Assembly: GCA_030147805.1 (NCBI GenBank)
Contig: JASBUR010000051.1
Coordinates: forward strand, 1 to 64,000
Source of the DNA: Sphingomonadaceae bacterium
Lineage (GTDB): Bacteria; Pseudomonadota; Alphaproteobacteria; Sphingomonadales; Sphingomonadaceae
Direction of reading: 5' to 3'
DNA: 64,000 nt
Shown here: positions 50,469 to 60,786 of the stretch, piece after piece
Position numbering within the stretch: position 1 is the stretch's first letter
How the letters are laid out: every line of letters starts with the position of its first letter
Notes under the pieces: generated by a model
Told to the model about the DNA's origin: nothing
Seen by the model: only the letters and a program-made list of their open reading frames with translations
Database searches by the model: none
Translations under genes and position numbers: made by a program

Positions 50469-52319
50469 ATGCGTCTCATTGCCTCCACGCTGGCCATCGC
50501 CGTCGCGCTTGCCGGCTGCACCGCCAAGACCGACAGCGCCGTCGCGCCCGCCGAGGCCGCACCCGCGCCGCAGGCGGCGCCCACCGCCGCCGAGGCCGAC
50601 GCCTTCGTCGCCGCCGCCGAGAAGGAGGGCATGGCCTTCTCCGAATATGGCGCGCGTGTCGCCTGGGTAAACGCCACCTACATCACCGACGATACCGACT
50701 GGCTCGCCGCAAAGGTCGGCGCCGAGGGCACCGAGCTGGCGGTGAAATATGCCAAGGGCGCGGCGCGCTTCGACAAGGTCGACGGGCTGTCGGCCGACAC
50801 CCGCCGCAAGCTCGACATCCTCAAGCAGGGGATCGTGCTGCCGGCGCCCTCGGCCGACGGTGCCGCGCAGGAGCTGTCGACGATCGCGACCCGGCTGCAG
50901 TCGACCTACGGCAAGGGCCGCGGCACGCTCAACGGCAAGGAGATGTCGGGCAACGACCTCGAGGCGCTGATGGGGACGGTGCGCGATCCCGAAGACCTCA
51001 AGGAAATGTGGGTCAGTTGGCACGCCGTCGGCAAGCCGATGCGCCAGGACTATGTCCGCATGGTCGAAATCGCCAACCAGGGGGCTACCGAGCTCGGCTT
51101 CAGCGACCTCGGCGCGATGTGGCGGTCGAACTACGACATGTCGCCCGACGAGTTCGCGGCGCTGACCGACAAGCTGTGGGGCGAGGTCAAGCCGCTCTAT
51201 GACGAGCTCCATTGCTTCACGCGTGCCAAGCTCAACGCCAAATATGGCGATGCCGTGCAGCCGAAGACCGGCCCGATCCGTGCCGACCTGCTCGGCAACA
51301 TGTGGGCGCAGGAATGGGGCAGCATCTACGACGTCGTGGCGCCCAAGGGGGCCGGTGACGTCGGCTACGACCTGACCGAGCTGCTCGAGAAGAAGAAGTA
51401 CACGCCGCTCAAGATCGTCGAGACCGGCGAGGGCTTTTTCTCGTCATTGGGCTTCGCGCCGCTGCCCGAGACCTTCTGGCGCCGCTCGATGATCACCAAG
51501 CCTGCCGACCGCGAAGTCGTCTGTCACGCCTCGGCGTGGGACGTCGACAACAAGGATGATCTGCGCATCAAGATGTGCACCAAGGTCAACGGCAACGACT
51601 TCGTGACCGTCCACCACGAGCTCGGGCACAATTATTACCAGCGCGCCTACAACCAGCAGCCGTTCCTGTACCTCAACAGCGCCAATGACGGTTTCCACGA
51701 GGCGATCGGCGACATGATCGCGCTGTCGGTGACGCCCGAATATCTCGTCCAGATCGGGCTGCTCAACAAGAACCAGGTGCCCGACGCCTCGAAGGACACC
51801 GGGCTGCTGCTCAAGCAGGCGATGGACAAGGTGGCGTTCCTGCCGTTCGGCCTGCTCGTCGATCGCTGGCGCTGGGGCGTGTTCAGCGGCGAGACCTCGC
51901 CCGCCGAGTATAACCAGGCGTGGAACGACCTGCGGCTGCAATATCAGGGCATCGTGCCGCCGGTCGCGCGCACCGAGGCCGACTTCGATCCCGGCGCCAA
52001 ATATCATGTGCCGGGCAACACGCCCTACACGCGCTACTTCCTGGCGCGGCTGCTGCAGTTCCAGTTCTACGAGGCGGCGTGCAAGCAGGCCGGCTGGACC
52101 GGGCCGCTCCACCGCTGCAGCTTCTACGGCAACAAGGAAGTCGGCCAGAAGCTCAACGCCATGCTCGAAATGGGCGCCTCGAAGCCCTGGCCCGACGCGC
52201 TCGAGGCGTTCACCGGCAGCCGCGAGATGAGCGGCAAGTCGATGATCGCCTATTTCCAGCCGCTGATGGGCTGGCTCAAGGAGCAGAACAAGGGGCAGCA
52301 GTGCGGGTGGCAGGGCTGA
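50469..52319 (+). CDS. M2 family metallopeptidase (angiotensin-converting-enzyme-like peptidyl-dipeptidase), lipoprotein
   Basis: LAIAVALAGC lipobox; VTVHHELGHNYYQRAYNQQPFLYLNSANDGFHEAIGD (HExxH and downstream Glu). Confidence 0.93.
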   Translation: MRLIASTLAIAVALAGCTAKTDSAVAPAEAAPAPQAAPTAAEADAFVAAAEKEGMAFSEYGARVAWVNATYITDDTDWLAAKVGAEGTELAVKYAKGAARFDKVDGLSADTRRKLDILKQGIVLPAPSADGAAQELSTIATRLQSTYGKGRGTLNGKEMSGNDLEALMGTVRDPEDLKEMWVSWHAVGKPMRQDYVRMVEIANQGATELGFSDLGAMWRSNYDMSPDEFAALTDKLWGEVKPLYDELHCFTRAKLNAKYGDAVQPKTGPIRADLLGNMWAQEWGSIYDVVAPKGAGDVGYDLTELLEKKKYTPLKIVETGEGFFSSLGFAPLPETFWRRSMITKPADREVVCHASAWDVDNKDDLRIKMCTKVNGNDFVTVHHELGHNYYQRAYNQQPFLYLNSANDGFHEAIGDMIALSVTPEYLVQIGLLNKNQVPDASKDTGLLLKQAMDKVAFLPFGLLVDRWRWGVFSGETSPAEYNQAWNDLRLQYQGIVPPVARTEADFDPGAKYHVPGNTPYTRYFLARLLQFQFYEAACKQAGWTGPLHRCSFYGNKEVGQKLNAMLEMGASKPWPDALEAFTGSREMSGKSMIAYFQPLMGWLKEQNKGQQCGWQG

Positions 52320-52351
52320 TCTGACTCAGCTCCCCTTCTTGTCCGCATCCA

Positions 52352-52436
52352 GCGCTCATGCTGAGCTTGTCGAAGCAGGATTGGCGCGCCGGGACGCCCC
52401 GGCAGGCTCGCCCTTCGACAAGCTCAGGGTGAGCGC
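52352..52436. repeat. intergenic inverted repeat, REP-like
   Basis: GCGCTCATGCTGAGCTTGTCGAAG (52352-52375) and CTTCGACAAGCTCAGGGTGAGCGC (52413-52436); 22 of 24 arm positions pair. Confidence 0.75.
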
Positions 52437-52481
52437 GGAGGATGGGAGCTGCGGTTAGAGGCAAGCGTTACCCGCAACGAA

Positions 52482-52509
52482 AAAGGGCGAGCCTCGCGGC
52501 TCGCCCTTT
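52482..52509 (-). terminator. rho-independent terminator between convergent M2 peptidase and peroxiredoxin genes
   Basis: Perfect 12-bp stem AAAGGGCGAGCC-tcgc-GGCTCGCCCTTT, T-run on the minus strand. Confidence 0.75.
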
Positions 52510-52536
52510 CTCAATAAGCGTAACGCTGACCGGCGC

Positions 52537-53022
52537 TTAGCCGAGCTGCTCGATCATATGCTCGGCGCTCGACACCTTGAACGCGCCGGGCTCCTCGATG
52601 TTGAGCTGCTCGACGCGACCGTCGCGCACCAGCATCGAAAAGCGTTGGCCGCGCGTGCCCATGCCGAACTTCGACCCGTCCATCGTCAGGCCGAGCGCCT
52701 TGACGAAATCGGCGTTGCCGTCGGCGAGCATGGTGATCTTGTCCCCGACGTTCGCCGACTTGCCCCAGGCGCCCATCACGAAGGCGTCGTTGACCGAGAT
52801 GCAGACGATCTCGTCGATGCCGCGCGCGCGGATCTCGTCGGCATTCTCGACGAAGCCCGGCAGATGCTTGGCCGAGCAGGTCGGCGTGAACGCGCCTGGC
52901 ACCGAGAACAGCGCCACGGTGCGGCCGCCGAACAGCTCCTCGGTGGTGACCGGGCGCGGGCCCTCCTCGGTCATCTTGATGAGCGTGGCGGACGGAATGC
53001 TGTCGCCGACTTTGATCGTCAT
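52537..53022 (-). CDS. peroxiredoxin (Prx5/redoxin family)
   Basis: VALFSVPGAFTPTCSAKHLPGFVENADEIRARGIDEIVCISVNDAFVMGAWGK. Confidence 0.94.
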   Translation of the reverse strand: MTIKVGDSIPSATLIKMTEEGPRPVTTEELFGGRTVALFSVPGAFTPTCSAKHLPGFVENADEIRARGIDEIVCISVNDAFVMGAWGKSANVGDKITMLADGNADFVKALGLTMDGSKFGMGTRGQRFSMLVRDGRVEQLNIEEPGAFKVSSAEHMIEQLG

Positions 53023-53110
53023 GGGGCTCTCCTCAGGGTGGGGGTGGCTTTTGACCGCATTAGGCCGCGGGGCCCTAGCCGTCCAGCGCCCGAGCTTCCA
53101 TATTCGCGGC

Positions 53111-53674
53111 ATGAGTCACCCGCGTTACCTCGTCGGCCAGCTGCTGCTGGCAATGCCCGGCATGGGCGATCCGCGCTTCGACCACGCGGCGATCGCGATG
53201 TGCGTCCACGACGAGGGCGGCGCGCTCGGCCTGGTCGTCAACCACATTTACGACGGGCTGACGGTGCGCCAGGTGATGGAGCAGCTCGAGGTCGATCCGC
53301 TCGACCTCGCCGAGGATCTGCCGGTCTATGCCGGCGGCCCCGTCGAGCCGGCGCGCGGCTTCGTGCTGCATTCGCTCGACTATGGCGGCCAGGCCACCTT
53401 GCAGGTGTCGAACATCTGGGGGCTGACCGCGACGCTCGACATCCTCAAGGACATCGCGGCCGGCAAGGGGCCGTCGAAATGGCTGCTGGCGCTCGGCTAT
53501 ACCGGCTGGGGCGAGGGGCAGCTCGACGAGGAGCTCACCCGCCACGGCTGGCTCAACGCGCCGGCCCCGCCCGAACTTGTCTTCGACACGCCGATCGAGG
53601 AACGCTGGCCGCAGGCCTTCGCCGCGCTCGGGGTCGACGTCGGGCAGCTGTCCGCGGTGTCGGGGCGCGCCTGA
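53111..53674 (+). CDS. YqgE/AlgH family protein
   Basis: YLVGQLLLAMPGMGDPRFDHAAIAMCVHDEGGALGLVVNH, VYAGGPVEPARGFVLHS. Confidence 0.94.
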   Translation: MSHPRYLVGQLLLAMPGMGDPRFDHAAIAMCVHDEGGALGLVVNHIYDGLTVRQVMEQLEVDPLDLAEDLPVYAGGPVEPARGFVLHSLDYGGQATLQVSNIWGLTATLDILKDIAAGKGPSKWLLALGYTGWGEGQLDEELTRHGWLNAPAPPELVFDTPIEERWPQAFAALGVDVGQLSAVSGRA

Positions 53675-53750
53675 TTAACCGTAACCGCTAAGCCTTTCTT
53701 CACGCCGCCGCGCGATGCTCCCGGTCAGCGCCGTTGCGCGGGAGAGTGGC

Positions 53751-53858
53751 ATGACTCGCAGCATCAACTGGATCGTCGCCGCCAGCGCATTCGCGCTGGC
53801 GCTGGCAATGGCCGCGGTTCCGGCTGCGGCAGCGCCGATGGTGGGGTTGGCGTTCTAG
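53751..53858 (+). CDS. possible 35-aa secreted/membrane small peptide
   Basis: MTRSINWIVAASAFALALAMAAVPAAAAPMVGLAF preceded by GGGAGAG; signal-peptide-like only. Confidence 0.35.
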   Translation: MTRSINWIVAASAFALALAMAAVPAAAAPMVGLAF

Positions 53859-54177
53859 CGGCGCGCAGGGCGGCGGGGGTGGGTCGAGCATGTAGCTGCC
53901 GCCCCGGTGAATAGCGCGATGGCGAAGGTGCGACACCGGGCCGGAAGCGGACGGACCGTTTCCGGGCGCAGCGGGCAGCAAGCCGCCGATCGTCCTCTAC
54001 TTTTCGGTCGATCGCATCCTCCTGGCTGCCAACAGTGCACTGATAGGCATCCGTCTATGTGAAATTTCAGGGCACCGCGATCGACGGCGCATGGCGCACA
54101 ATCCGCATTGAATAGACGGCCGCTGATATTCTTGGGCTAAGACAGACTCTGCTCGGGACGGGTCTGAGGGGTGCCTC

Positions 54178-55725
54178 TTGTACGACAAGCTCACGCGGCG
54201 ACAACTGATCGCCGGCGCGTTCGCCAGCGGCGGGCTGGCGAGCCTGGCGACGCCCGCCAGCGCCCAGGCTAAGAGATCCACGCTGTTCCGCGAGGTCTCG
54301 CTTGTCGACGGCACCGGTGCCCCGCCCCGACCCGCCGACGTGCTGGTCACCGGCGATCGGATCGCGCGCGTGATGGCGCCGTCGCGCGAGCGCGTGCCTT
54401 CCGCAATCCGCGTCGTCGAAGGCGGCGGCCGGGCCCTCACGCCCGGCTTCATCGATCTCCACAGCCACGGCGATCCGCTCCGGAGCCCCTATGACGGCTT
54501 CCTCGCCATGGGCGTGACGTCGATCACCCTGGGCGTGGACGGCGGCGGACCGGGCCTGAGCGAGGATCTTGACACCGCCAGCTGGCGCCGGGCCGTCGAG
54601 CGCGCACCGCTCGACACCAATGTCGCCTTGCTGGTCGGCCACGGCACGATCCGACGCGCGGCGGAGATCCCGGATTCGGTCCGCCGGCCCGATCCGGCGC
54701 AACTGCAGCGGCTGGCGGCGCACCTGGAGGCCGAATTCCGGGCGGGGATATTCGGCCTCTCCTACGGCCTCGAATATGTGCCGGGCATCTATTCGGGAGC
54801 CGCGGAGCACCGCGTGCTCGGCGAGGTCGTCGCCCGATATGGCGGCGTCGTCATGAGCCACATGCGCTCGGAGAATGACGACGCGGTCGAAGCGTCGATA
54901 GAGGAGCTCATCGCCTCGGCCGGCCAAGCCCGCGCCCATATCTCGCACCTCAAGGTCGTGTTCGGCCGCGGCGAGGCGCGCGCCCGCGCCCTGCTCGAAT
55001 TCCTCGCCGCCAAGCGCCGCCAGCGCATCGACCTCACCGCCGACGAATATCCCTATGAGGCCGGCTTCACCGGCATCGCCATCCTGTTCCCGGAATGGGC
55101 ACTGCCGCCGACCGATTATGCCGCGATGGTCAGGGAGCGCCGGCCGGAGCTTTACGACTATCTCGAGCGCCGCATGACTCGCCGCGGCGGCCCGGGCGCG
55201 CTGTTGCTCGGAACGGGATCCCACGCCGGCAAGACGCTCGCCCAGGTTGCCCAGGAAGCGGGCCGCCACTTTGTCGACGTCCTCATCGACCTCGGGCCCG
55301 AAGGGGGCGCGGGCGCTCATTTCACCATGGATAAGGCGCTGCAGGACGCGCTGCTGGTCGATCCCCACGTCGCCTTCTCCACCGACGGCGGCCCCGGCCA
55401 GCGCCACCCGCGCGGCGCCGGAACCTATGCCAAGCTGATCGAAGAATATGTCGTCCGCGACCGCAAGCTCGCGCTCCAGGAAATGGTCCGCAAGGCGACC
55501 TCCTACCCGGCCCAGATTCTCCGCCTGCGCGATCGCGGCACTATCCGCCCGGGCGCAAAGGCCGACCTGCTCCTGTTCGACCCGGCCAGGGTGCGGGCAC
55601 GCGCAACCTACGTCGATCCGTTCGCCAAGGCGGACGGGTTCGATCTGGTGATGGTGAATGGACGGGCGGCTTATGTTGAAGGGAGCAAGGTCGGCAGATC
55701 GGGGGCCTTGCTTCGCGCCTGTTGA
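54178..55725 (+). CDS. N-acyl-D-amino-acid deacylase-like amidohydrolase with Tat-type signal
   Basis: TTG start; TRRQLIAGAFASGGLASLATPASAQA twin-arginine signal; LTPGFIDLHSHGDP, VVMSHMRSEND, GTIRPGAKADLLLFDPA. Confidence 0.87.
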   Translation: MYDKLTRRQLIAGAFASGGLASLATPASAQAKRSTLFREVSLVDGTGAPPRPADVLVTGDRIARVMAPSRERVPSAIRVVEGGGRALTPGFIDLHSHGDPLRSPYDGFLAMGVTSITLGVDGGGPGLSEDLDTASWRRAVERAPLDTNVALLVGHGTIRRAAEIPDSVRRPDPAQLQRLAAHLEAEFRAGIFGLSYGLEYVPGIYSGAAEHRVLGEVVARYGGVVMSHMRSENDDAVEASIEELIASAGQARAHISHLKVVFGRGEARARALLEFLAAKRRQRIDLTADEYPYEAGFTGIAILFPEWALPPTDYAAMVRERRPELYDYLERRMTRRGGPGALLLGTGSHAGKTLAQVAQEAGRHFVDVLIDLGPEGGAGAHFTMDKALQDALLVDPHVAFSTDGGPGQRHPRGAGTYAKLIEEYVVRDRKLALQEMVRKATSYPAQILRLRDRGTIRPGAKADLLLFDPARVRARATYVDPFAKADGFDLVMVNGRAAYVEGSKVGRSGALLRAC

Positions 55726-55846
55726 CGCTGAGGTTTCAAATGACGGGCGGCGGCTATCACGATCAGGGCGCATGTGCGCGAATGGCGGTGATGACGGCGC
55801 GAACCGGACGCCCACCAGCCTCCTCCCACGCAATAGAGTTGCGCAT

Positions 55847-55862
55847 ATAAAGATATCTTTAT
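55847..55862. promoter_or_regulatory. perfect 16-bp palindrome upstream of ahcY, SahR-like operator candidate
   Basis: ATAAAGATATCTTTAT, self-complementary, 66 bp upstream of ahcY start. Confidence 0.65.
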
Positions 55863-55928
55863 GCTTGCCTGTCGGACCTCGCGCGGCTATTTCCGCGCCA
55901 TCCAAATTCCCTACGACAGGAGCCTGAT

Positions 55929-57335
<1,407 letters not shown>

Positions 57336-57377
57336 GGCGATCCAGCCGGCCCGCGCCGACCCACCATACCCGTCCGG

Positions 57378-57761
57378 TCAGCGGATGAGCTGAACCTCGA
57401 CCCCGACCGCGCCGGCGATTCTAAGCCAGGCGCGGTCGGCGGTCAGGGCGGGACAGCCGAGCCGCCTGGCGAGCGTGAGGCAGAAGCGATCACCCAGCGA
57501 CAGGCCGGCGCTGCGCGTAGCCGGTTCGAGCAGTCCGGCCGCGATGGCGAGTTCGCGGTCGGCCGCGATGACGAGCGGCAGCGCCGCGTCGAGGCTGGCC
57601 TTGACCAGCGCATCGTCGGCACCACGGGCCAGCCTGGCCGCCACTTCGCTTACATTGACGGCGCTGATCGTTGCGTCGCCGATGACCGACGCAACGATGT
57701 CGCTGCCGGGTTCATCGAGCAATGCCGCCAGCATCGCCGAGGCGTCGAGCACCACCGTCAT
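57378..57761 (-). CDS. PIN-domain (VapC-like) putative toxin
   Basis: MTVVLDASAMLAALLDEPGSD, SAVNVSEVAARL, LSLGDRFCLTLARRLGCPALTADRAW. Confidence 0.85.
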   Translation of the reverse strand: MTVVLDASAMLAALLDEPGSDIVASVIGDATISAVNVSEVAARLARGADDALVKASLDAALPLVIAADRELAIAAGLLEPATRSAGLSLGDRFCLTLARRLGCPALTADRAWLRIAGAVGVEVQLIR

Positions 57762-58201
57762 TCGTCGCCCCACAGGGCCCGACGATCTGCCAGGAAGGCG
57801 TCGACGGTCCCGATCTGCGGCGCGGCCTCACGCAGCAGCGCCTGCGCCCGCGCCAATCCGTTTGCGGTCGAGCCGCCCACCGTCTCCGCGGCCGCAGTTC
57901 GCGCGCGAACGACGGGTGCGTAGACCGCCCCGGAGACAAAGCTTCGGCCCGCGGACAGCCGCTTCTTGGCGACGGGACGCCAGCCGCGCTGGGCGAGGAT
58001 GTCGCGAACCCATCGGCCGACCTGCTGGCGTTCGACGTCGTCCAGATGGCCGACCTGATCAGCCACGGCCTCATCCAGCGCCTCGACGGCCGGCGCCCCT
58101 CGTCGCGACAGCGCCTCCATTGCCGCCACCACTGCAGGGTCGGCGAACAAGGGCGCCAATGTCACTCCCTTGGCCGATCTCTTGAACTCGTCATATGTCA
58201 T
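57758..58201 (-). CDS. unrecognised 147-aa protein coupled to PIN toxin (antitoxin candidate)
   Basis: MTYDEFKRSAKGVTLAPLFADPAVVAAMEALSRRGAPAVEALDEAVADQVGH...TVDAFLADRRALWGDE; overlaps PIN gene start by 4 nt. Confidence 0.65.
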   Translation of the reverse strand: MTYDEFKRSAKGVTLAPLFADPAVVAAMEALSRRGAPAVEALDEAVADQVGHLDDVERQQVGRWVRDILAQRGWRPVAKKRLSAGRSFVSGAVYAPVVRARTAAAETVGGSTANGLARAQALLREAAPQIGTVDAFLADRRALWGDE

Positions 58202-58203
58202 CG

Positions 58204-58233
58204 CGCACCTATATAGATGTTCGCACCTATATA
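58204..58233. promoter_or_regulatory. direct repeats upstream of PIN-module antitoxin candidate
   Basis: CGCACCTATATA at 58204-58215 and 58222-58233, exact 12-bp copies with 18-bp period. Confidence 0.55.
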
Positions 58234-58311
58234 TGCAGCTATGCAGTCGCCGCCAAGCCGGCTGCCGATTCAGATCCGACGTTCGCTTGCGGGGCGACTC
58301 GCGGGGGCGCT

Positions 58312-60786
58312 ATGCTTGCGCTTGTGGGCGTAGGGCGCTTTCTCATCGTGATGATCGCCGGCTGCGTTTGGCCAGCGCGGCTGGTTGCGCTCGACTTCGA
58401 CCTGACCGACCGCGAGATCGGCGTGTCGACGACGGCGATCATCGCCGCTGCCTGGCTGGCCTTCGCGGTCTGGGCGATCATCCGCGGCGCGCGCTCGGGC
58501 GTCCAGGCGCGGATCGCGCAGACCTGGGGCATGCGGCTGCGCGGGCTGCTCAGCACGGCGCCCGGCGCCTATCTCGTCGTCGGCGCCGACGGCAGCGGAT
58601 TCTGCTCGGACGCGCTGCGCGGCTGGCTCGACATCAACCACAAGGTGGGGGCGCTCGACGATCTGGCGCCCACCCCGACCAGCGGCATCGTCGCCGAGGA
58701 TTTCGAGCTTCTGCGCGCCGATATCGCGGCGCTCGCCATGGCGGGCAGCGACTTCACCCGACTGGTCCGGGCGCAGGGTTCGGCGCGCGTGCTGATTGCG
58801 CGCGGGCGCACCGCCCCCGAAGCGGTGGCCGGCGAACATGGCGTCGTCGTCTGGTTTCGCGACGCCACCGACACGCAGGCCGAGGTCGAAACCTTGCGTC
58901 GCGAGACGCAGGAACTCGCCGCCGAGCTCCAGGCGGCGGCGGCGCTGCTCGAGGCGGCGCCCTATCCGATCTGGCGCCGCGGCGCCGACCTGAAGCTGCG
59001 CCACGTCAACGCCGCCTATGTCGAGGCGGTCCAGGCGGCGAGCGCCGAGGCGGCGGTCGCCGAGGGCGCCGAACTGGTCCAGAATCCGCTGTCGCTGTCG
59101 CCCGACCCGGTGGCACGCCGTGCGCTCGAGCTCGGCCAACCGCAGCGGCGCGAACAGCCGGTGACCATTGCCGAGCAGCGCCGGCTGCTGCAGATCGTCG
59201 ACGTGCCGCTCGGTGAAGATGGCGTCGGCGGCTATGCGATCGATGTCACCGATCGCGCCGCGGCGCGGCACGAGCGCGACCGGCTCGAACTGGCGCAGCG
59301 CGAGACGTTCGACCGCTTGTCGGCGGGTGTCGCGCGCTTCGCCGCCGACCAGAGCCTCGTCTTCCACAACAAGGCGTTCGGCGACCTGTTCAGGCTCGAG
59401 CATGCCTGGCTCGAGGAACGGCCCGAGTTCGTGCGCGTGCTCGAACGGATGCGCGAGACGCGCCGGCTTCCGGAACAGAGCGATTTCCCGTCGTGGCGGC
59501 GCGCCCGGCGCGCCTGGTTCACCGATGCGGTCGAGGCGGTCGAGGAAACCTGGGCGCTTCCCGATTCGAGCGTCATCCGCGTGATCGCGCAGCCGCATCC
59601 CGATGGCGGGCTGCTGATGGTGTTCGAGGACCGCACCGAGCAGCTGAAGCTCGCCTCGTCGCGCGACACGCTGGTGCGCGTCCAGCAGGCGACGCTCGAC
59701 AATCTGCACGAGGCGGTGGCGGTGTTCGGCGCCGACGGGCGGTTGCAGCTCGCCAACAAGCGTTTCGCCGAGCTGTGGGCGCTCGACGGCGCGCTGCTCG
59801 TCGGCAAGCCGCACATCGACGAGCTGCTGTCGGAGACCGAGCACCTGGTCGGCGACCCGGGGCGCAACGCCCGCGTCCGCGAACTCATTCACCTGACCAC
59901 CGCCTCGGACCGGCGCGAAGCGCACTTCGACCGCGTCGACCTGCGCGATGGCCGCGCGCTGGATTTCGCCGCCGTGCCGCTGCCCGACGGCAATGCGCTC
60001 TTCACCTATCTCGACGTCACCGACAGCCAGCGCATCGAAACCGCGCTGCGCGACCGCAACGAGGCGCTCGAAGCCGCCGACCGCCTCAAGTCGGCGTTCG
60101 TCGCCAACATCTCCTATGAACTGCGCACCCCCCTTACCGCGATCAGCGGCTTCGGCGAGATGCTCGCCGCGGGCTATGCCGGCGAGCTCAATCCGCGCCA
60201 GGCCGAATATGTCGGATCGATCGTCACCTCGTCCGACCGGCTGCAGCTGCTCATCGACGACATCCTCGACCTCGCGATCACCGAGGCCGGCCAGCTGGCG
60301 CTCGATATGGGAAATGTCGGCATCGAGCCGCTCGCGCGATCGGTGGCGGCGATGGCGGCCGATGCGGCGCAGACGCGCGGCCTGACGCTCGACGTCGCAG
60401 TCGACGACTCGGCCGGCGCGGTCGAGGGCGACGAGCGGCGGCTGAAGCAGGCGCTGTTCAACCTCGTCGGCAACGCCATCCGCTTCACCCCGGCGGGGGG
60501 CCATGTCGAGCTGACCGCCACCGGCAACGCCCGTGGCGTCACCATCCGCGTCGTCGACAACGGCGTCGGCATCCCCGATGCCGAGCAGGAGCTGGTGTTC
60601 GACCGCTTCCGCAAGGGCTCGAACGCCGGCCCGCAGGGCGTCGGGCTCGGCCTCGCGCTGGTCCGCCAGTTCGTCGAACTGCACGGCGGCATGGTCGAGC
60701 TCACGTCGCGCATCGGCGGCGGCACCACGATGACCGTACGGCTGCCGCGCAAGCAGTCGATCGCGCATGCGACGGGGGTGGAATGA
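58312..60786 (+). CDS. divL: DivL-like atypical sensor kinase (Tyr in place of phospho-acceptor His)
   Basis: N-terminal TM plus PAS-like regions; FVANISYELRTPLTAISGFGEML H-box with Tyr602 instead of His; HATPase motifs NLVGNAIRFTP, VVDNGVGIP; followed by tsaE. Confidence 0.88.
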   Translation: MLALVGVGRFLIVMIAGCVWPARLVALDFDLTDREIGVSTTAIIAAAWLAFAVWAIIRGARSGVQARIAQTWGMRLRGLLSTAPGAYLVVGADGSGFCSDALRGWLDINHKVGALDDLAPTPTSGIVAEDFELLRADIAALAMAGSDFTRLVRAQGSARVLIARGRTAPEAVAGEHGVVVWFRDATDTQAEVETLRRETQELAAELQAAAALLEAAPYPIWRRGADLKLRHVNAAYVEAVQAASAEAAVAEGAELVQNPLSLSPDPVARRALELGQPQRREQPVTIAEQRRLLQIVDVPLGEDGVGGYAIDVTDRAAARHERDRLELAQRETFDRLSAGVARFAADQSLVFHNKAFGDLFRLEHAWLEERPEFVRVLERMRETRRLPEQSDFPSWRRARRAWFTDAVEAVEETWALPDSSVIRVIAQPHPDGGLLMVFEDRTEQLKLASSRDTLVRVQQATLDNLHEAVAVFGADGRLQLANKRFAELWALDGALLVGKPHIDELLSETEHLVGDPGRNARVRELIHLTTASDRREAHFDRVDLRDGRALDFAAVPLPDGNALFTYLDVTDSQRIETALRDRNEALEAADRLKSAFVANISYELRTPLTAISGFGEMLAAGYAGELNPRQAEYVGSIVTSSDRLQLLIDDILDLAITEAGQLALDMGNVGIEPLARSVAAMAADAAQTRGLTLDVAVDDSAGAVEGDERRLKQALFNLVGNAIRFTPAGGHVELTATGNARGVTIRVVDNGVGIPDAEQELVFDRFRKGSNAGPQGVGLGLALVRQFVELHGGMVELTSRIGGGTTMTVRLPRKQSIAHATGVE

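Noticed and set aside
55725-55928. Possible SAM/SAH riboswitch upstream of ahcY
   Set aside because: I could not identify a convincing riboswitch pseudoknot; the palindrome fits a protein operator better. A covariance-model search (Rfam) would settle it
58270-60768. 832-aa minus-strand ORF antisense to divL
   Set aside because: Shadow ORF of a high-GC gene; composition dominated by R, D, G, A and no recognisable motif, whereas the + strand gives a clear sensor kinase
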